In this document: positions 1 through 5,763 of the stretch, piece by piece | Layout of the letters: the number at the start of each line of letters is the position of its first letter | Position numbering within the stretch: position 1 is the stretch's first letter | Assembly: GCA_023268595.1 (NCBI GenBank) | Contig: JALQUD010000035.1 | Coordinates: forward strand, 1 to 9,016 | Reading direction: 5' to 3' | DNA from: Candidatus Saccharimonadia bacterium | GTDB lineage: Bacteria; Patescibacteriota; Saccharimonadia; Saccharimonadales; UBA4665 | DNA length: 9,016 nucleotides | Position numbers and translations under genes: made by a program | Notes under the pieces: model-generated | Told to the model about the DNA's origin: nothing | Seen by the model: only the letters and a program-made list of their open reading frames with translations | Databases searched by the model: none

Positions 1-772
1 CGTAACCTTGCACTAGTAAGGTCCGGTATTTGGACAGGATGAACAGCGAGTAATCGATACCGACTGCCAGGCCGAGCATCACGGCCAGTACCGGCGTCGT
101 CGAGTTGAGCGCACCGAAATGCGATACCGTGAACAACCCGGCCATGCTGGCCGCTACCGCCAGCAACGCGTTGACGATCGGCATGCCGGCAGCGATGAAG
201 GCCCCGAAGGTAATGGCTAGCACCAGAATTGCCAGCAGTACGCCGGTGACTTCGCCGGGACCAAGTATGCCTTCGGCTGACTGCACTATCAGTCCGCTGC
301 TCAGTTCGACTTGCAGACCTTCCTTGGCGGTTCGCTCCCGTGACTCCATGAGCTGTGCGGACAGCTCTTTGCTGACCTGGTCGTCATCGAGCTGGATCTG
401 TGCGTAACCGGTCTTGCCGTCTTCCGACATCGCCTGCGGGTTAAGGAACGGCGATACGGCGGCGGCCACACCGGGCTCGGCGTTCAATGTCGCTATCTCG
501 GCCTCGATGGCTTGGCGTCGGTCTGCCAGGCTGCCCGATTCCACATGGTAGACGATACGTCCTGAACCCTTGCCGCTATCCTTGAATGTCTCGCCGAGCT
601 CGGTTATGGCCTTCTGGGCTGGTGTGCCGGGTATCGATATGGCATCGTCGAGTGGCTTGGACAGGTTGACCGCACCAAAGCCGAGTGCAGCTATCAGGAC
701 CAACCATACGGCCAGGACGCTCCACTTGCGACGGTAACTGACGGTACCGACCTTATGTAAAAACGAAGCCAT
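1..772 (-). CDS. MMPL/RND-family membrane transporter, N-terminal part (runs off left edge)
   Basis: An open frame runs from ATG at 772 down to the left edge with no stop, giving 257 residues; the C-terminus is outside the window. A positively charged N-terminus is followed by a membrane helix (about residues 18-36). An extracytoplasmic domain (about 38-172) comes next, then three closely packed helices (about 177-196, 198-217, 225-247). The last helix carries GLAVGIDYSLF, the MMPL signature; its Asp240-Tyr241 pair matches the Asp-Tyr pair that relays protons in MmpL3-type transporters. Family members are usually about 700 residues or more with two such halves, so roughly the first third is seen. 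They are proton-driven exporters of lipids or hydrophobic compounds; the substrate here cannot be told. The start is supported by GGAGGG at 786-781, eight bases upstream. It is divergent from the small membrane protein at 965. Confidence 0.9.
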   Translation of the reverse strand, partial: MASFLHKVGTVSYRRKWSVLAVWLVLIAALGFGAVNLSKPLDDAISIPGTPAQKAITELGETFKDSGKGSGRIVYHVESGSLADRRQAIEAEIATLNAEPGVAAAVSPFLNPQAMSEDGKTGYAQIQLDDDQVSKELSAQLMESRERTAKEGLQVELSSGLIVQSAEGILGPGEVTGVLLAILVLAITFGAFIAAGMPIVNALLAVAASMAGLFTVSHFGALNSTTPVLAVMLGLAVGIDYSLFILSKYRTLLVQGY

Positions 773-780
773 GACTGAAG

Positions 781-786
781 CCCTCC
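781..786 (-). promoter_or_regulatory. Shine-Dalgarno site of the MMPL gene
   Basis: On the minus strand the bases read GGAGGG, eight bases before ATG 772. This is the strongest ribosome binding site in the window and fixes the start of the MMPL gene. Confidence 0.75.
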
Positions 787-820
787 ATGATGGTTAACCG
801 GATAATCTGTTGATAGTTCT

Positions 821-826
821 AGTATA
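821..826 (-). promoter_or_regulatory. Possible -10 box for the MMPL gene
   Basis: The minus strand reads TATACT (5/6 to consensus), about 50 bases before the start codon. The -35 region at the right distance (around 844-849) is poor and there is no TGn extension, so this is a candidate only. The region overlaps the strong promoter of the opposite strand, so the two could compete for polymerase. Confidence 0.35.
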
Positions 827-840
827 AGCTATCGCCGCGA

Positions 841-869
841 TTGACACACGGTATACTTGGTTGTATTAT
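841..869 (+). promoter_or_regulatory. Near-consensus sigma70-type promoter for the gene at 965
   Basis: A perfect -35 TTGACA (841-846) is followed by a 17-base spacer and -10 TATTAT (864-869, 5/6). Transcription should begin near 875-877, giving a leader of about 89 bases before ATG 965. It is the best-formed two-box promoter in the window, suggesting strong expression of the small membrane protein unless repressed. Confidence 0.75.
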
Positions 870-873
870 CGCG

Positions 874-889
874 GTGTCCTGCCGGACAC
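874..889 (+). promoter_or_regulatory. Inverted repeat at the predicted transcription start
   Basis: GTGTCC and GGACAC form a perfect 6-bp inverted repeat around a 4-base loop (TGCC), lying on the predicted +1 of the promoter at 841-869. It could be a 5'-terminal hairpin stabilising the mRNA or an operator for a dimeric regulator placed to block initiation. The sequence shows the symmetry only; the role is inferred. Confidence 0.45.
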
Positions 890-964
890 GTGCATTATAT
901 TCCCCGGTAACATCAGCGGCGTCAGCTTCGGCTTTCGCCCGTTCCCCCTGAAGTGGAGTATCTC

Positions 965-1348
965 ATGCGCAAGATCACCCGCCTGCTCGACATGGCGCGT
1001 TCCTTCATCAACCAGCGGCTGACCCCCGTGAGGGCGTTCGTCGCTACGTACCACGTGCCGATCGGTGAGACCATCATGTTCATCGCGTACATGTATGCCT
1101 GCACCTGTCTGCTGCTGTACCCGTATGTCTCGTCCTCGATCGGACTGATCATGATGACTGCGATCTTCATCGCGTTGTTCCTGACTTCATTCAAGCTCAA
1201 CCGTTACAGCCGTGAGTTGGCTCACAAGGCTGGCTACGACGAGGCCACCGCCAAGATCGACGCCGACCTGCAGCGCATGCTGGAGTCCATGCAGATGGAC
1301 AGCGGTAACCGCGATGGCTACGGTGGCAACGACAAGTCCCGCTCGTAA
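965..1348 (+). CDS. Small two-helix membrane protein of unknown function
   Basis: This codes for 127 residues that I do not recognise as a known family. The N-terminal 34 residues are basic and probably amphipathic. Two membrane helices follow (about 35-53 and 58-76) with only a short YPYVSS turn between them, predicting a hairpin with both ends on the same side. The C-terminal 50 residues are charged and probably helical (about 81-112), ending in a flexible Gly/Asn/Ser-rich tail. The frame also opens at GTG 953, but ATG 965 is preferred: GGAG at 955-958 lies six bases before it and overlaps that GTG. The gene has its own strong promoter (841-869), is divergent from the MMPL gene and convergent with the flippase-like gene, so it is probably a single-gene unit. 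Coding is supported by the ribosome site, promoter and sensible topology; function is unknown. Confidence 0.8.
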   Translation: MRKITRLLDMARSFINQRLTPVRAFVATYHVPIGETIMFIAYMYACTCLLLYPYVSSSIGLIMMTAIFIALFLTSFKLNRYSRELAHKAGYDEATAKIDADLQRMLESMQMDSGNRDGYGGNDKSRS

Positions 1349-1359
1349 CAACGCACTAC

Positions 1360-1368
1360 TGATATAAT
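1360..1368 (+). promoter_or_regulatory. Extended -10 promoter (TGATATAAT)
   Basis: TG-A-TATAAT is a full consensus extended -10 element lying 11 bases after the stop codon at 1348. No -35 box is seen at 16-18 bases upstream, which extended -10 promoters can do without. Initiation would fall near 1374-1376, immediately before the long hairpin, and no ORF follows on this strand. Confidence 0.5.
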
Positions 1369-1374
1369 TCACGC

Positions 1375-1451
1375 CCCGGCAGGGCAAGCCATAGGCACGA
1401 TACGTCGTGGACCGGTTATCACCGGATCACATACGTGCCTATGGCTTTTTT
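1375..1451 (+). ncRNA. Candidate small RNA of about 77 nt
   Basis: The extended -10 box at 1360-1368 would start a transcript near 1375, and the intrinsic terminator ends it near 1451. The product would be almost wholly folded: an outer 14-bp stem (1386-1399 with 1434-1447) encloses an inner stem CCGGT-TATC-ACCGG (1411-1424), flanked by GTG and CAC that can also pair. It lacks the conserved apical loop of 4.5S/SRP RNA and is too short for 6S RNA, and it matches no class I recognise. The simpler reading is that this is only the terminator of the gene at 965 and the -10 match is chance. Confidence 0.35.
1386..1451 (+). terminator. Rho-independent terminator with a long stem
   Basis: AAGCCATAGGCACG (1386-1399) is perfectly complementary to CGTGCCTATGGCTT (1434-1447). 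The stem runs into six T residues (1446-1451) and a second TTTT at 1454-1457. It ends transcription of the gene at 965, 37 bases past its stop. The loop is unusually large at 34 bases and carries its own hairpin. On the minus strand there is no T tract, so it is a poor terminator for the convergent flippase-like gene. Confidence 0.85.
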
Positions 1452-1470
1452 ACTTTTCGTATCCGTCAAT

Positions 1471-2463
1471 CTACAGGTGTCGGTGATGTATATGCCGGAA
1501 AGCGATCAGGCCGGGTAGTAATGGCAACCAATAAGTGACCAGGCGGAACAGCAAGGCGATCGCCAGCGCTTGCTCGGTAGCTATGCCATAACTAGTCAGA
1601 CCGGCCGTGATACCGGCTTCGACGCCGACCAGCCCGCCGGGCGTGGGAGTAGCGGCACCGGTCAGCAGGCTGAACGTGTAGACCAGGAATATCTGGCCTA
1701 ATCCCGGTTGGACGCCAAGCGCTCTGGCGCAGGCCACCAGGCACAACACGTAGACGCACGATAGCGTCAGGCTGGTAGCGAGTGCCAGCAGGACGTCGGC
1801 CCGTCTGTGCCGGTAGCTACGAAGCGTTTTCAGCAGATCGCCCACGACTCTGGTGAATACGGTCCTGAGCTTGCGTGAGGCTGCCAATGTAACGGCTATG
1901 AGACCGCTGACCGCCAACACCCAGTACAGTACACTGGCGCTGATCGATATGTCTTCACTGAACGGTAACGGCGTGAGTGCCAGTACCAGGCCGAGCAGTA
2001 TGACGTGGCCGATGGCACCCAGTCCGTTATTGGCACCGACCACGGCCAAGCTCTCGCCGGTCGTATGGCCGTTACGCTTGAGGAAGTAGGCGTTGAAACC
2101 CATCGTGCCGACGCCTATAGGGGCTATCCTGCCGACGAGTGCTGTCGCTACCTGCACCTGGACCAGCACCAGGAAACTCACCGGATGTTTGACCAGCAGA
2201 CGGTACACGCCGGCAGACAGTATATAGGTGAGTCCGGTGATGGCGATGGCGGCAGCCACGAACAGCCAGTCGGCCTGTGGCAGGATGGCAAGGCTACGCC
2301 TGAGCGTCGGTAGCTGTGGCGCCAGGACGTAAGCCAATAGCCCGAGTACGACCAACGTCACGACCCAGCGGTACGGGTGATGGTTGCGTCGGCCGGCATG
2401 CTGGCTTGGCTTGTCCTGTGTGGGACGTCCCTGATGTCGTCGTGGTTTGGCGTGTCCGGTCAT
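1471..2463 (-). CDS. Flippase-like integral membrane protein (UPF0104 / LPG-synthase-TM family)
   Basis: A 330-residue multi-pass protein with about seven to eight hydrophobic segments (roughly 33-50, 65-90, 96-115, 140-165, 175-195, 223-248, 256-275, 297-322). The family signature TPTPGGLVGVEAG lies at 272-284, and a second conserved region, RIAPIGVGTMGFNAYFLKR, lies at 112-130. These match the membrane domain of lysylphosphatidylglycerol synthases and the YbhN/AglD-type flippase-like proteins. The soluble lysyl-transfer domain of MprF is absent, so lipid or lipid-linked sugar translocation is more likely than aminoacylation; this is inferred. The 32-residue N-terminus is basic and His-rich, and five of the last eight residues are His. 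The ATG lies six bases after the stop of the carboxypeptidase gene with no clear ribosome site, indicating one mRNA and translational coupling. Confidence 0.85.
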   Translation of the reverse strand: MTGHAKPRRHQGRPTQDKPSQHAGRRNHHPYRWVVTLVVLGLLAYVLAPQLPTLRRSLAILPQADWLFVAAAIAITGLTYILSAGVYRLLVKHPVSFLVLVQVQVATALVGRIAPIGVGTMGFNAYFLKRNGHTTGESLAVVGANNGLGAIGHVILLGLVLALTPLPFSEDISISASVLYWVLAVSGLIAVTLAASRKLRTVFTRVVGDLLKTLRSYRHRRADVLLALATSLTLSCVYVLCLVACARALGVQPGLGQIFLVYTFSLLTGAATPTPGGLVGVEAGITAGLTSYGIATEQALAIALLFRLVTYWLPLLPGLIAFRHIHHRHL

Positions 2464-2469
2464 CGTCGG

Positions 2470-3348
2470 TTACTGGTAATCGGGTGCGGCAGGTAGGCCG
2501 AAGAATGTCTCGAGCGGCGGGTTGTTGAGTCGGTAGATTTCCTTGGACAGCTCGGTGCCGACATAGCGGAAATGCCAGGTCTCATGGCGGTAGCCGGTCG
2601 TCGGTTCACCGGTTGGCGTGTAGCGTAGGATGAAGCCGTATTCGTGGGCGTGCTCGGTGACCCATTTGCCTTCCGGTGTGTCGCCGAAACAGTCCTGTAC
2701 CTCGCATTGGCGGCTGACCGGCTCAAGGTCGACGGCCAGACCGGTCTGATGTTCACTGAAGCCAGGCCGGGCGCTTTCACGGTCGGCTTCGGCCTGACCG
2801 TAGGCTTTGACTTCCGAACCATAGACGGATACCTGGAGTGAGTATGGACGGTAACCGCTGGCGACCATCAGCTCTATGCCATCCTTCTTAGCGGCGGCGA
2901 ACATGCTTTCCAATGCTGGTACCATCTTGGTGCTGACCATCATCTCCGGGTTGCTTGCACCCAGGCGGAGCGGTACATTCGGTGCCGCGACCTGAGGGGC
3001 GTAATCTTTGGGCTGGAGCGGACGGCGCTTGTTGACGATGACCCACAGGCTGGCCGGATCGTCGTTGGAATACTGCTTCTTGTTGAAGTTATCGTCGGAT
3101 GCCACCTTGTCGCCCACCCCATTTGCTGACGTGACTGATTGTTGTTCCTTGGTCTTTGAACTGGCCGGTGGTGTCAGGGTCATGGATGACTGGTCGTTGG
3201 CTGCCCGGTGCGTGCCAACGTAATACAGGATAGCTGCCAGTAACAGCACGAGTATCGCAGCGATGATGATGGTCCGCCGACGGCGCGGACGGCGTTCGCG
3301 GCCCGGTCCTACCGGCTGCCGCTGGGGGCGTATGGTGGTGAATGGCAT
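2470..3348 (-). CDS. Membrane-anchored D-alanyl-D-alanine carboxypeptidase, M15B/VanY type
   Basis: A 292-residue protein counted from ATG 3348. A proline/arginine-rich cytoplasmic start (about 1-25) leads to one membrane anchor (about 26-44), an extracytoplasmic Ser/Thr/Lys-rich linker (to about 95), and a C-terminal M15 peptidase domain. Catalytic motifs are clear: SGYRPYSLQ (164-172), SEHQTGLAVDL (198-208, zinc ligands His200 and Asp207) and ETWHFRYVG (256-264, catalytic Glu256 and zinc ligand His259). Cys215 and Cys220 could form a disulfide. VanY-type enzymes remove the terminal D-Ala from peptidoglycan stems outside the membrane. The frame also opens at ATG 3366 (six more residues), but the best -10 box lies inside that extension, so 3348 is preferred. 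It is first in an operon with the flippase-like gene and divergent from the hydrolase. No vanHAX-like genes are present, so this is probably housekeeping wall remodelling. Confidence 0.93.
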   Translation of the reverse strand: MPFTTIRPQRQPVGPGRERRPRRRRTIIIAAILVLLLAAILYYVGTHRAANDQSSMTLTPPASSKTKEQQSVTSANGVGDKVASDDNFNKKQYSNDDPASLWVIVNKRRPLQPKDYAPQVAAPNVPLRLGASNPEMMVSTKMVPALESMFAAAKKDGIELMVASGYRPYSLQVSVYGSEVKAYGQAEADRESARPGFSEHQTGLAVDLEPVSRQCEVQDCFGDTPEGKWVTEHAHEYGFILRYTPTGEPTTGYRHETWHFRYVGTELSKEIYRLNNPPLETFFGLPAAPDYQ

Positions 3349-3356
3349 TTCCGTCC

Positions 3357-3365
3357 AGTATAGCA
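3357..3365 (-). promoter_or_regulatory. Extended -10 promoter of the carboxypeptidase operon
   Basis: The minus strand reads TGC-TATACT, an extended -10 element, ending eight bases before ATG 3348. Initiation would fall on or within a base or two of the start codon, giving a leaderless mRNA. No -35 box is visible at the usual distance. Because the box lies inside codons of the longer frame starting at 3366, it argues for the shorter start. Confidence 0.5.
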
Positions 3366-3395
3366 TTACCGTGAAAAATACTTCCGGCCGGCCAC

Positions 3396-3425
3396 TTGTC
3401 AGACAGAGCTGCCACAGGGTACAGT
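3396..3425 (+). promoter_or_regulatory. Probable promoter of the hydrolase gene
   Basis: TTGTCA (3396-3401, 5/6 to the -35 consensus) and TACAGT (3420-3425, 4/6 to the -10) are 18 bases apart. Predicted initiation is at about 3432-3434, directly before ATG 3435. There is no Shine-Dalgarno site before that ATG, consistent with a leaderless transcript. The palindrome CCGGCCGG (3384-3391) lies between this promoter and the opposite one. Confidence 0.45.
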
Positions 3426-3434
3426 CTTAGTAAT

Positions 3435-4376
3435 ATGAATGCTACCAAACGACAGTCACCGGCTTCCGACCCGGCGGATTTCATCGCGCCGCTCAACATG
3501 AACGGTATGAACGGACGGATGCTGATGGCGCCGACGGTCCGCAAACAACGCAAGCGGGAGATATTGCTGGTGTATGGCCACCATGCCAGGTTGGAGCGTT
3601 GGTGGGGATTGGTGGAGAACCTGCGCGAGTACGGCAACGTCACCATGCCTGACCTGCCTGGTTTCGGCGGCATGGACAGCTTCCATAAGATCGGTCAGCA
3701 GCCGACCATCGATAACTTCGCCGATTATCTGGCGGCGTTCATCAGGTTGCGGTTCAAGCGCCGGCGCTTTACTATCGTCGGCATATCGTTCGGTTTCGTG
3801 GTGGCCACCCGCATGTTGCAACGGTATCCCGAACTGGCCAAGAAAGTCGATCTGGTTGCTAGCATCGTCGGCTTCATGCATTACGATGACTTCCATTTCA
3901 AGCCGCGCACCCGCAAGCTGTTCAGCGTTGCCACCCGGGTCTTCGGCACGCGACCGGTATCGTTTGCGATACGCTACGTCGGTCTGAACGGTCCGGTGAT
4001 CAGGACGATCTACGCCAAGCTGCCCGCCGGCGAGCGACGGCTCAGTTCGATGGACCCTATCGAAGCCCGTGAGATGCTCGATTATGATGTGATGCTGTGG
4101 CAGACCAACGATGTGGCGACCCACTGGCGCACCACGGCCGAGTTCCTGCAGATAGATAACTGCGCCGTGCCGATCGACTTGCCCGTCTGGCATGTCGGCT
4201 CCATCAAGGACCACTACTTTGACAACGCCAAGGTCGAGCAGCACCTGCTGGTGACGTATAAGGAATGCCACATGGCACTTATTGAAACTAAGGCGCATAC
4301 ACCCAGCGTCCTGGCGGATAAGGCCGAGCTTGGCATTTTGCTACCCTCCAAGTTGCGCCGCGCGCTTTCCAAATAA
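3435..4376 (+). CDS. Alpha/beta hydrolase-fold protein
   Basis: A 313-residue protein. The fold is recognised from strand motif EILLVYGHH (42-50), the PDLPGFGG loop (72-79) and the nucleophile elbow VGISFGF (115-121) with Ser118. Late acid and base candidates are Asp259 or Asp263 in SIKDHYFD and His279 or His288 in KECHMALIETKAHTP. The oxyanion-hole region reads YGHH where most relatives have HG-x, a mild departure. No signal peptide or membrane helix is seen, so it is probably cytoplasmic; residues 1-41 are a basic extension before the core. The substrate cannot be told; relatives include esterases, lipases and C-C hydrolases. A TTG at 3396 in the same frame would add 13 residues, but it coincides with the -35 box and lacks a ribosome site. 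It is divergent from the carboxypeptidase and 197 bases before the glycosyltransferase operon. Confidence 0.82.
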   Translation: MNATKRQSPASDPADFIAPLNMNGMNGRMLMAPTVRKQRKREILLVYGHHARLERWWGLVENLREYGNVTMPDLPGFGGMDSFHKIGQQPTIDNFADYLAAFIRLRFKRRRFTIVGISFGFVVATRMLQRYPELAKKVDLVASIVGFMHYDDFHFKPRTRKLFSVATRVFGTRPVSFAIRYVGLNGPVIRTIYAKLPAGERRLSSMDPIEAREMLDYDVMLWQTNDVATHWRTTAEFLQIDNCAVPIDLPVWHVGSIKDHYFDNAKVEQHLLVTYKECHMALIETKAHTPSVLADKAELGILLPSKLRRALSK

Positions 4377-4426
4377 CCGTCTGGCGGTTTTGTGCGGTTC
4401 AGATGACCTTTACCGCCTCTCTCTGT

Positions 4427-4482
4427 GACAGTCTGGAAAATATATAAAATGTATATACAAAGTATATATTTTCCAGACTGTC
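4427..4482. repeat. 56-bp AT-rich nested palindrome
   Basis: Perfect 20-bp arms (4427-4446 and 4463-4482, outer part GACAGTCTGG / CCAGACTGTC) flank a 16-base centre. That centre holds a perfect 10-bp palindrome TGTATATACA (4450-4459) sharing the same axis. Only three unpaired bases on each side separate the two. Bases 4437-4473 are almost pure A/T in otherwise GC-rich DNA. It lies 50 bases after the hydrolase stop and 72 bases before the promoter of the glycosyltransferase operon. T runs are inside the stem, not after it, so it is not a standard terminator. An operator, cruciform-forming site or remnant of a small mobile repeat are all possible. Confidence 0.8.
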
Positions 4483-4553
4483 GTCAGGGGTGTTGTGAAC
4501 TGTCGACGATTCGGCGCTGGAGCCGTCCCAAATAGCTTATGCTTGCAAAACCA

Positions 4554-4562
4554 TGCTATAAT
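4554..4562 (+). promoter_or_regulatory. Extended -10 promoter of the glycosyltransferase operon
   Basis: TGC-TATAAT is a perfect extended -10 element ending 11 bases before ATG 4574. No good -35 box is found at 16-18 bases upstream. Initiation near 4568-4570 would leave a leader of about five bases. AGGG at 4565-4568 could serve as a weak ribosome site only if transcription starts slightly earlier. Confidence 0.65.
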
Positions 4563-4573
4563 ATAGGGTAATT

Positions 4574-5755
4574 ATGAAAATCGGCCTAGTTTGCCCATAC
4601 AACGTCGCGCGTGGTGGCGGCGTGCAGGAAGTCGTCTACACCTTGCAGGCTGAATTGCGCCGCCGTGGCCATGATGCCATCATCATCACGCCCCGGCCAC
4701 GTAACTACGATGAATCGGAAGAAAAGCGCAAGCACATGATCTTCCTGGGTAGTGCCACTGACTTCAACTCGCCGCTCCATACCACCATCCAGGTATCCGC
4801 TTCCTTGAGCGAAGAGATCCACGAGATGCTGCGGCGTGAAAAATTCGATGTGCTCAATTTCCATGAGCCATGGGTGCCCTTTTTGAGCCGTCAGGTCCTG
4901 ATGTATTCCAATGCCGCCAACGTGGCTACCTTCCATGCGACGCTGCCGGACACGGCGATCAGCCGCACGGTCATCAAAGTGGTCACGCCGTATACCCGTT
5001 CCATCCTGAAATACATCAACAAGTACACCTCGGTGTCCGAACCGGCCTCGGCCTATGTCAAGGAGCTGAGTGGTAAGCAGGTAGAGATCATCCCTAACAG
5101 CATCGACCTGTCGGTGTACACCAACCCTGGTAAGCGTGATGACAGCCAGGAGCAGAAGACGATCTTTTACGTCGGCCGGTTGGAGCAGCGTAAAGGCTTG
5201 AAATATCTGATCCGCGCCTTCAAGCTGTTGCACGACAACAAACCGCAGATCCGTCTGGTGATAGCCGGTGACGGTCCGGACCGTGAAAAGCTGCAGCTGG
5301 AAGTCGAATCACTTGGTCTCGAGGACAGTATCAGCTTCGTCGGTTACATCAGCGAAGAAGAAAAAGTGCGTTACCTGCACACTGCCGACCTGTTCTGTGC
5401 GCCCGCCCTGTATGGCGAAAGCTGCGGTATCGTGCTGTTGGAGGCCATGGCCACCGGCTTGCCGGTAGTGGCCGGTAACAACCCCGGTTACGCCACCGTG
5501 ATGCGCGGCTTTGGTGCCCTGTCACTGGTCAACCCTAAGGACAGCGCGGAATTCTCGCGCCGTCTGGACCTGTTATTACACGAGAATGACCTGCGTAAGC
5601 TATGGCGCTCCTGGGCCAAGGACGAAATCAAGTCTTACAGCCATAAACGGATCGTCGACCAGTACGAAGCTGTGTATCTGAAGGCCTTCGCCGAGCACCA
5701 GCGGCCGAAGTCCCGCCTGTTCCGCCAGGTCCGCCGCAAGGCTTTTAGCAGGTAG
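4574..5755 (+). CDS. GT4 family glycosyltransferase, PimA-like
   Basis: A 393-residue GT-B fold enzyme with no membrane helix. The N-terminal acceptor domain opens with MKIGLVCPYN and the GGGVQ loop (14-18) and includes NFHEPW (96-100 region) and TFHAT (119-123). The C-terminal nucleotide-sugar domain has FYVGRLEQRKG (198-208; Arg202 and Lys207 contact the donor phosphates), IAGDGP (230-235) and the E-x7-E motif GESCGIVLLE (Glu282, Glu290), followed by NPGYATVM. These are retaining GT4 hallmarks. The layout resembles phosphatidylinositol mannosyltransferase PimA and related enzymes that add a sugar from a nucleotide donor to a membrane lipid at the inner leaflet. The exact sugar and lipid cannot be read from sequence. 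It is first in an operon with a second GT4 gene eight bases downstream and an AI-2E gene; the ATG directly follows the promoter at 4554-4562. Confidence 0.93.
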   Translation: MKIGLVCPYNVARGGGVQEVVYTLQAELRRRGHDAIIITPRPRNYDESEEKRKHMIFLGSATDFNSPLHTTIQVSASLSEEIHEMLRREKFDVLNFHEPWVPFLSRQVLMYSNAANVATFHATLPDTAISRTVIKVVTPYTRSILKYINKYTSVSEPASAYVKELSGKQVEIIPNSIDLSVYTNPGKRDDSQEQKTIFYVGRLEQRKGLKYLIRAFKLLHDNKPQIRLVIAGDGPDREKLQLEVESLGLEDSISFVGYISEEEKVRYLHTADLFCAPALYGESCGIVLLEAMATGLPVVAGNNPGYATVMRGFGALSLVNPKDSAEFSRRLDLLLHENDLRKLWRSWAKDEIKSYSHKRIVDQYEAVYLKAFAEHQRPKSRLFRQVRRKAFSR

Positions 5756-5763
5756 ACCGGCCG

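Noticed and set aside
896..901. Second -10-like word TATATT downstream of the promoter at 841-869
   Set aside because: There is no -35 box at the right distance; the upstream promoter has far better spacing and consensus.
1386..1447. Terminator hairpin as a bidirectional terminator for the flippase-like gene
   Set aside because: Read on the minus strand the stem is followed by TTGCCCTG, so the needed T tract is missing.
2470..3348. Vancomycin resistance determinant based on VanY similarity
   Set aside because: No vanH, vanA, vanX, vanR or vanS-like genes are nearby; VanY-type M15 enzymes are common housekeeping wall peptidases.
3089..3673. Minus-strand frame spanning the divergent promoter region
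   Set aside because: It overlaps the carboxypeptidase start, both promoters and the hydrolase start in another frame, and shows no protein motif.
3456..4298. Long open frame on the minus strand opposite the hydrolase gene
   Set aside because: Its 280 residues lack recognisable motifs and look like an antisense shadow; the plus-strand frame has clear alpha/beta hydrolase motifs.
4375..4417. Short hairpins just after the hydrolase stop (AACCG/CGGTT followed by TTTT, and GGCGGT/ACCGCC)
   Set aside because: The first stem is only 5 bp with four T residues; the second has a 23-base loop and no T tract. They are mutually exclusive, which hints at a switch, but each is too weak to call a terminator or attenuator.
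4437..4473. Possible dif/Xer recombination site in the AT-rich palindrome
   Set aside because: The centre resembles the TGTATA-type core, but the flanks do not match the XerC and XerD arm consensus, and the full 20-bp symmetry is not a feature of dif.
4586..5233. Long minus-strand frame opposite the first glycosyltransferase
   Set aside because: It has no coherent domain and lies wholly opposite a well-supported GT4 gene.
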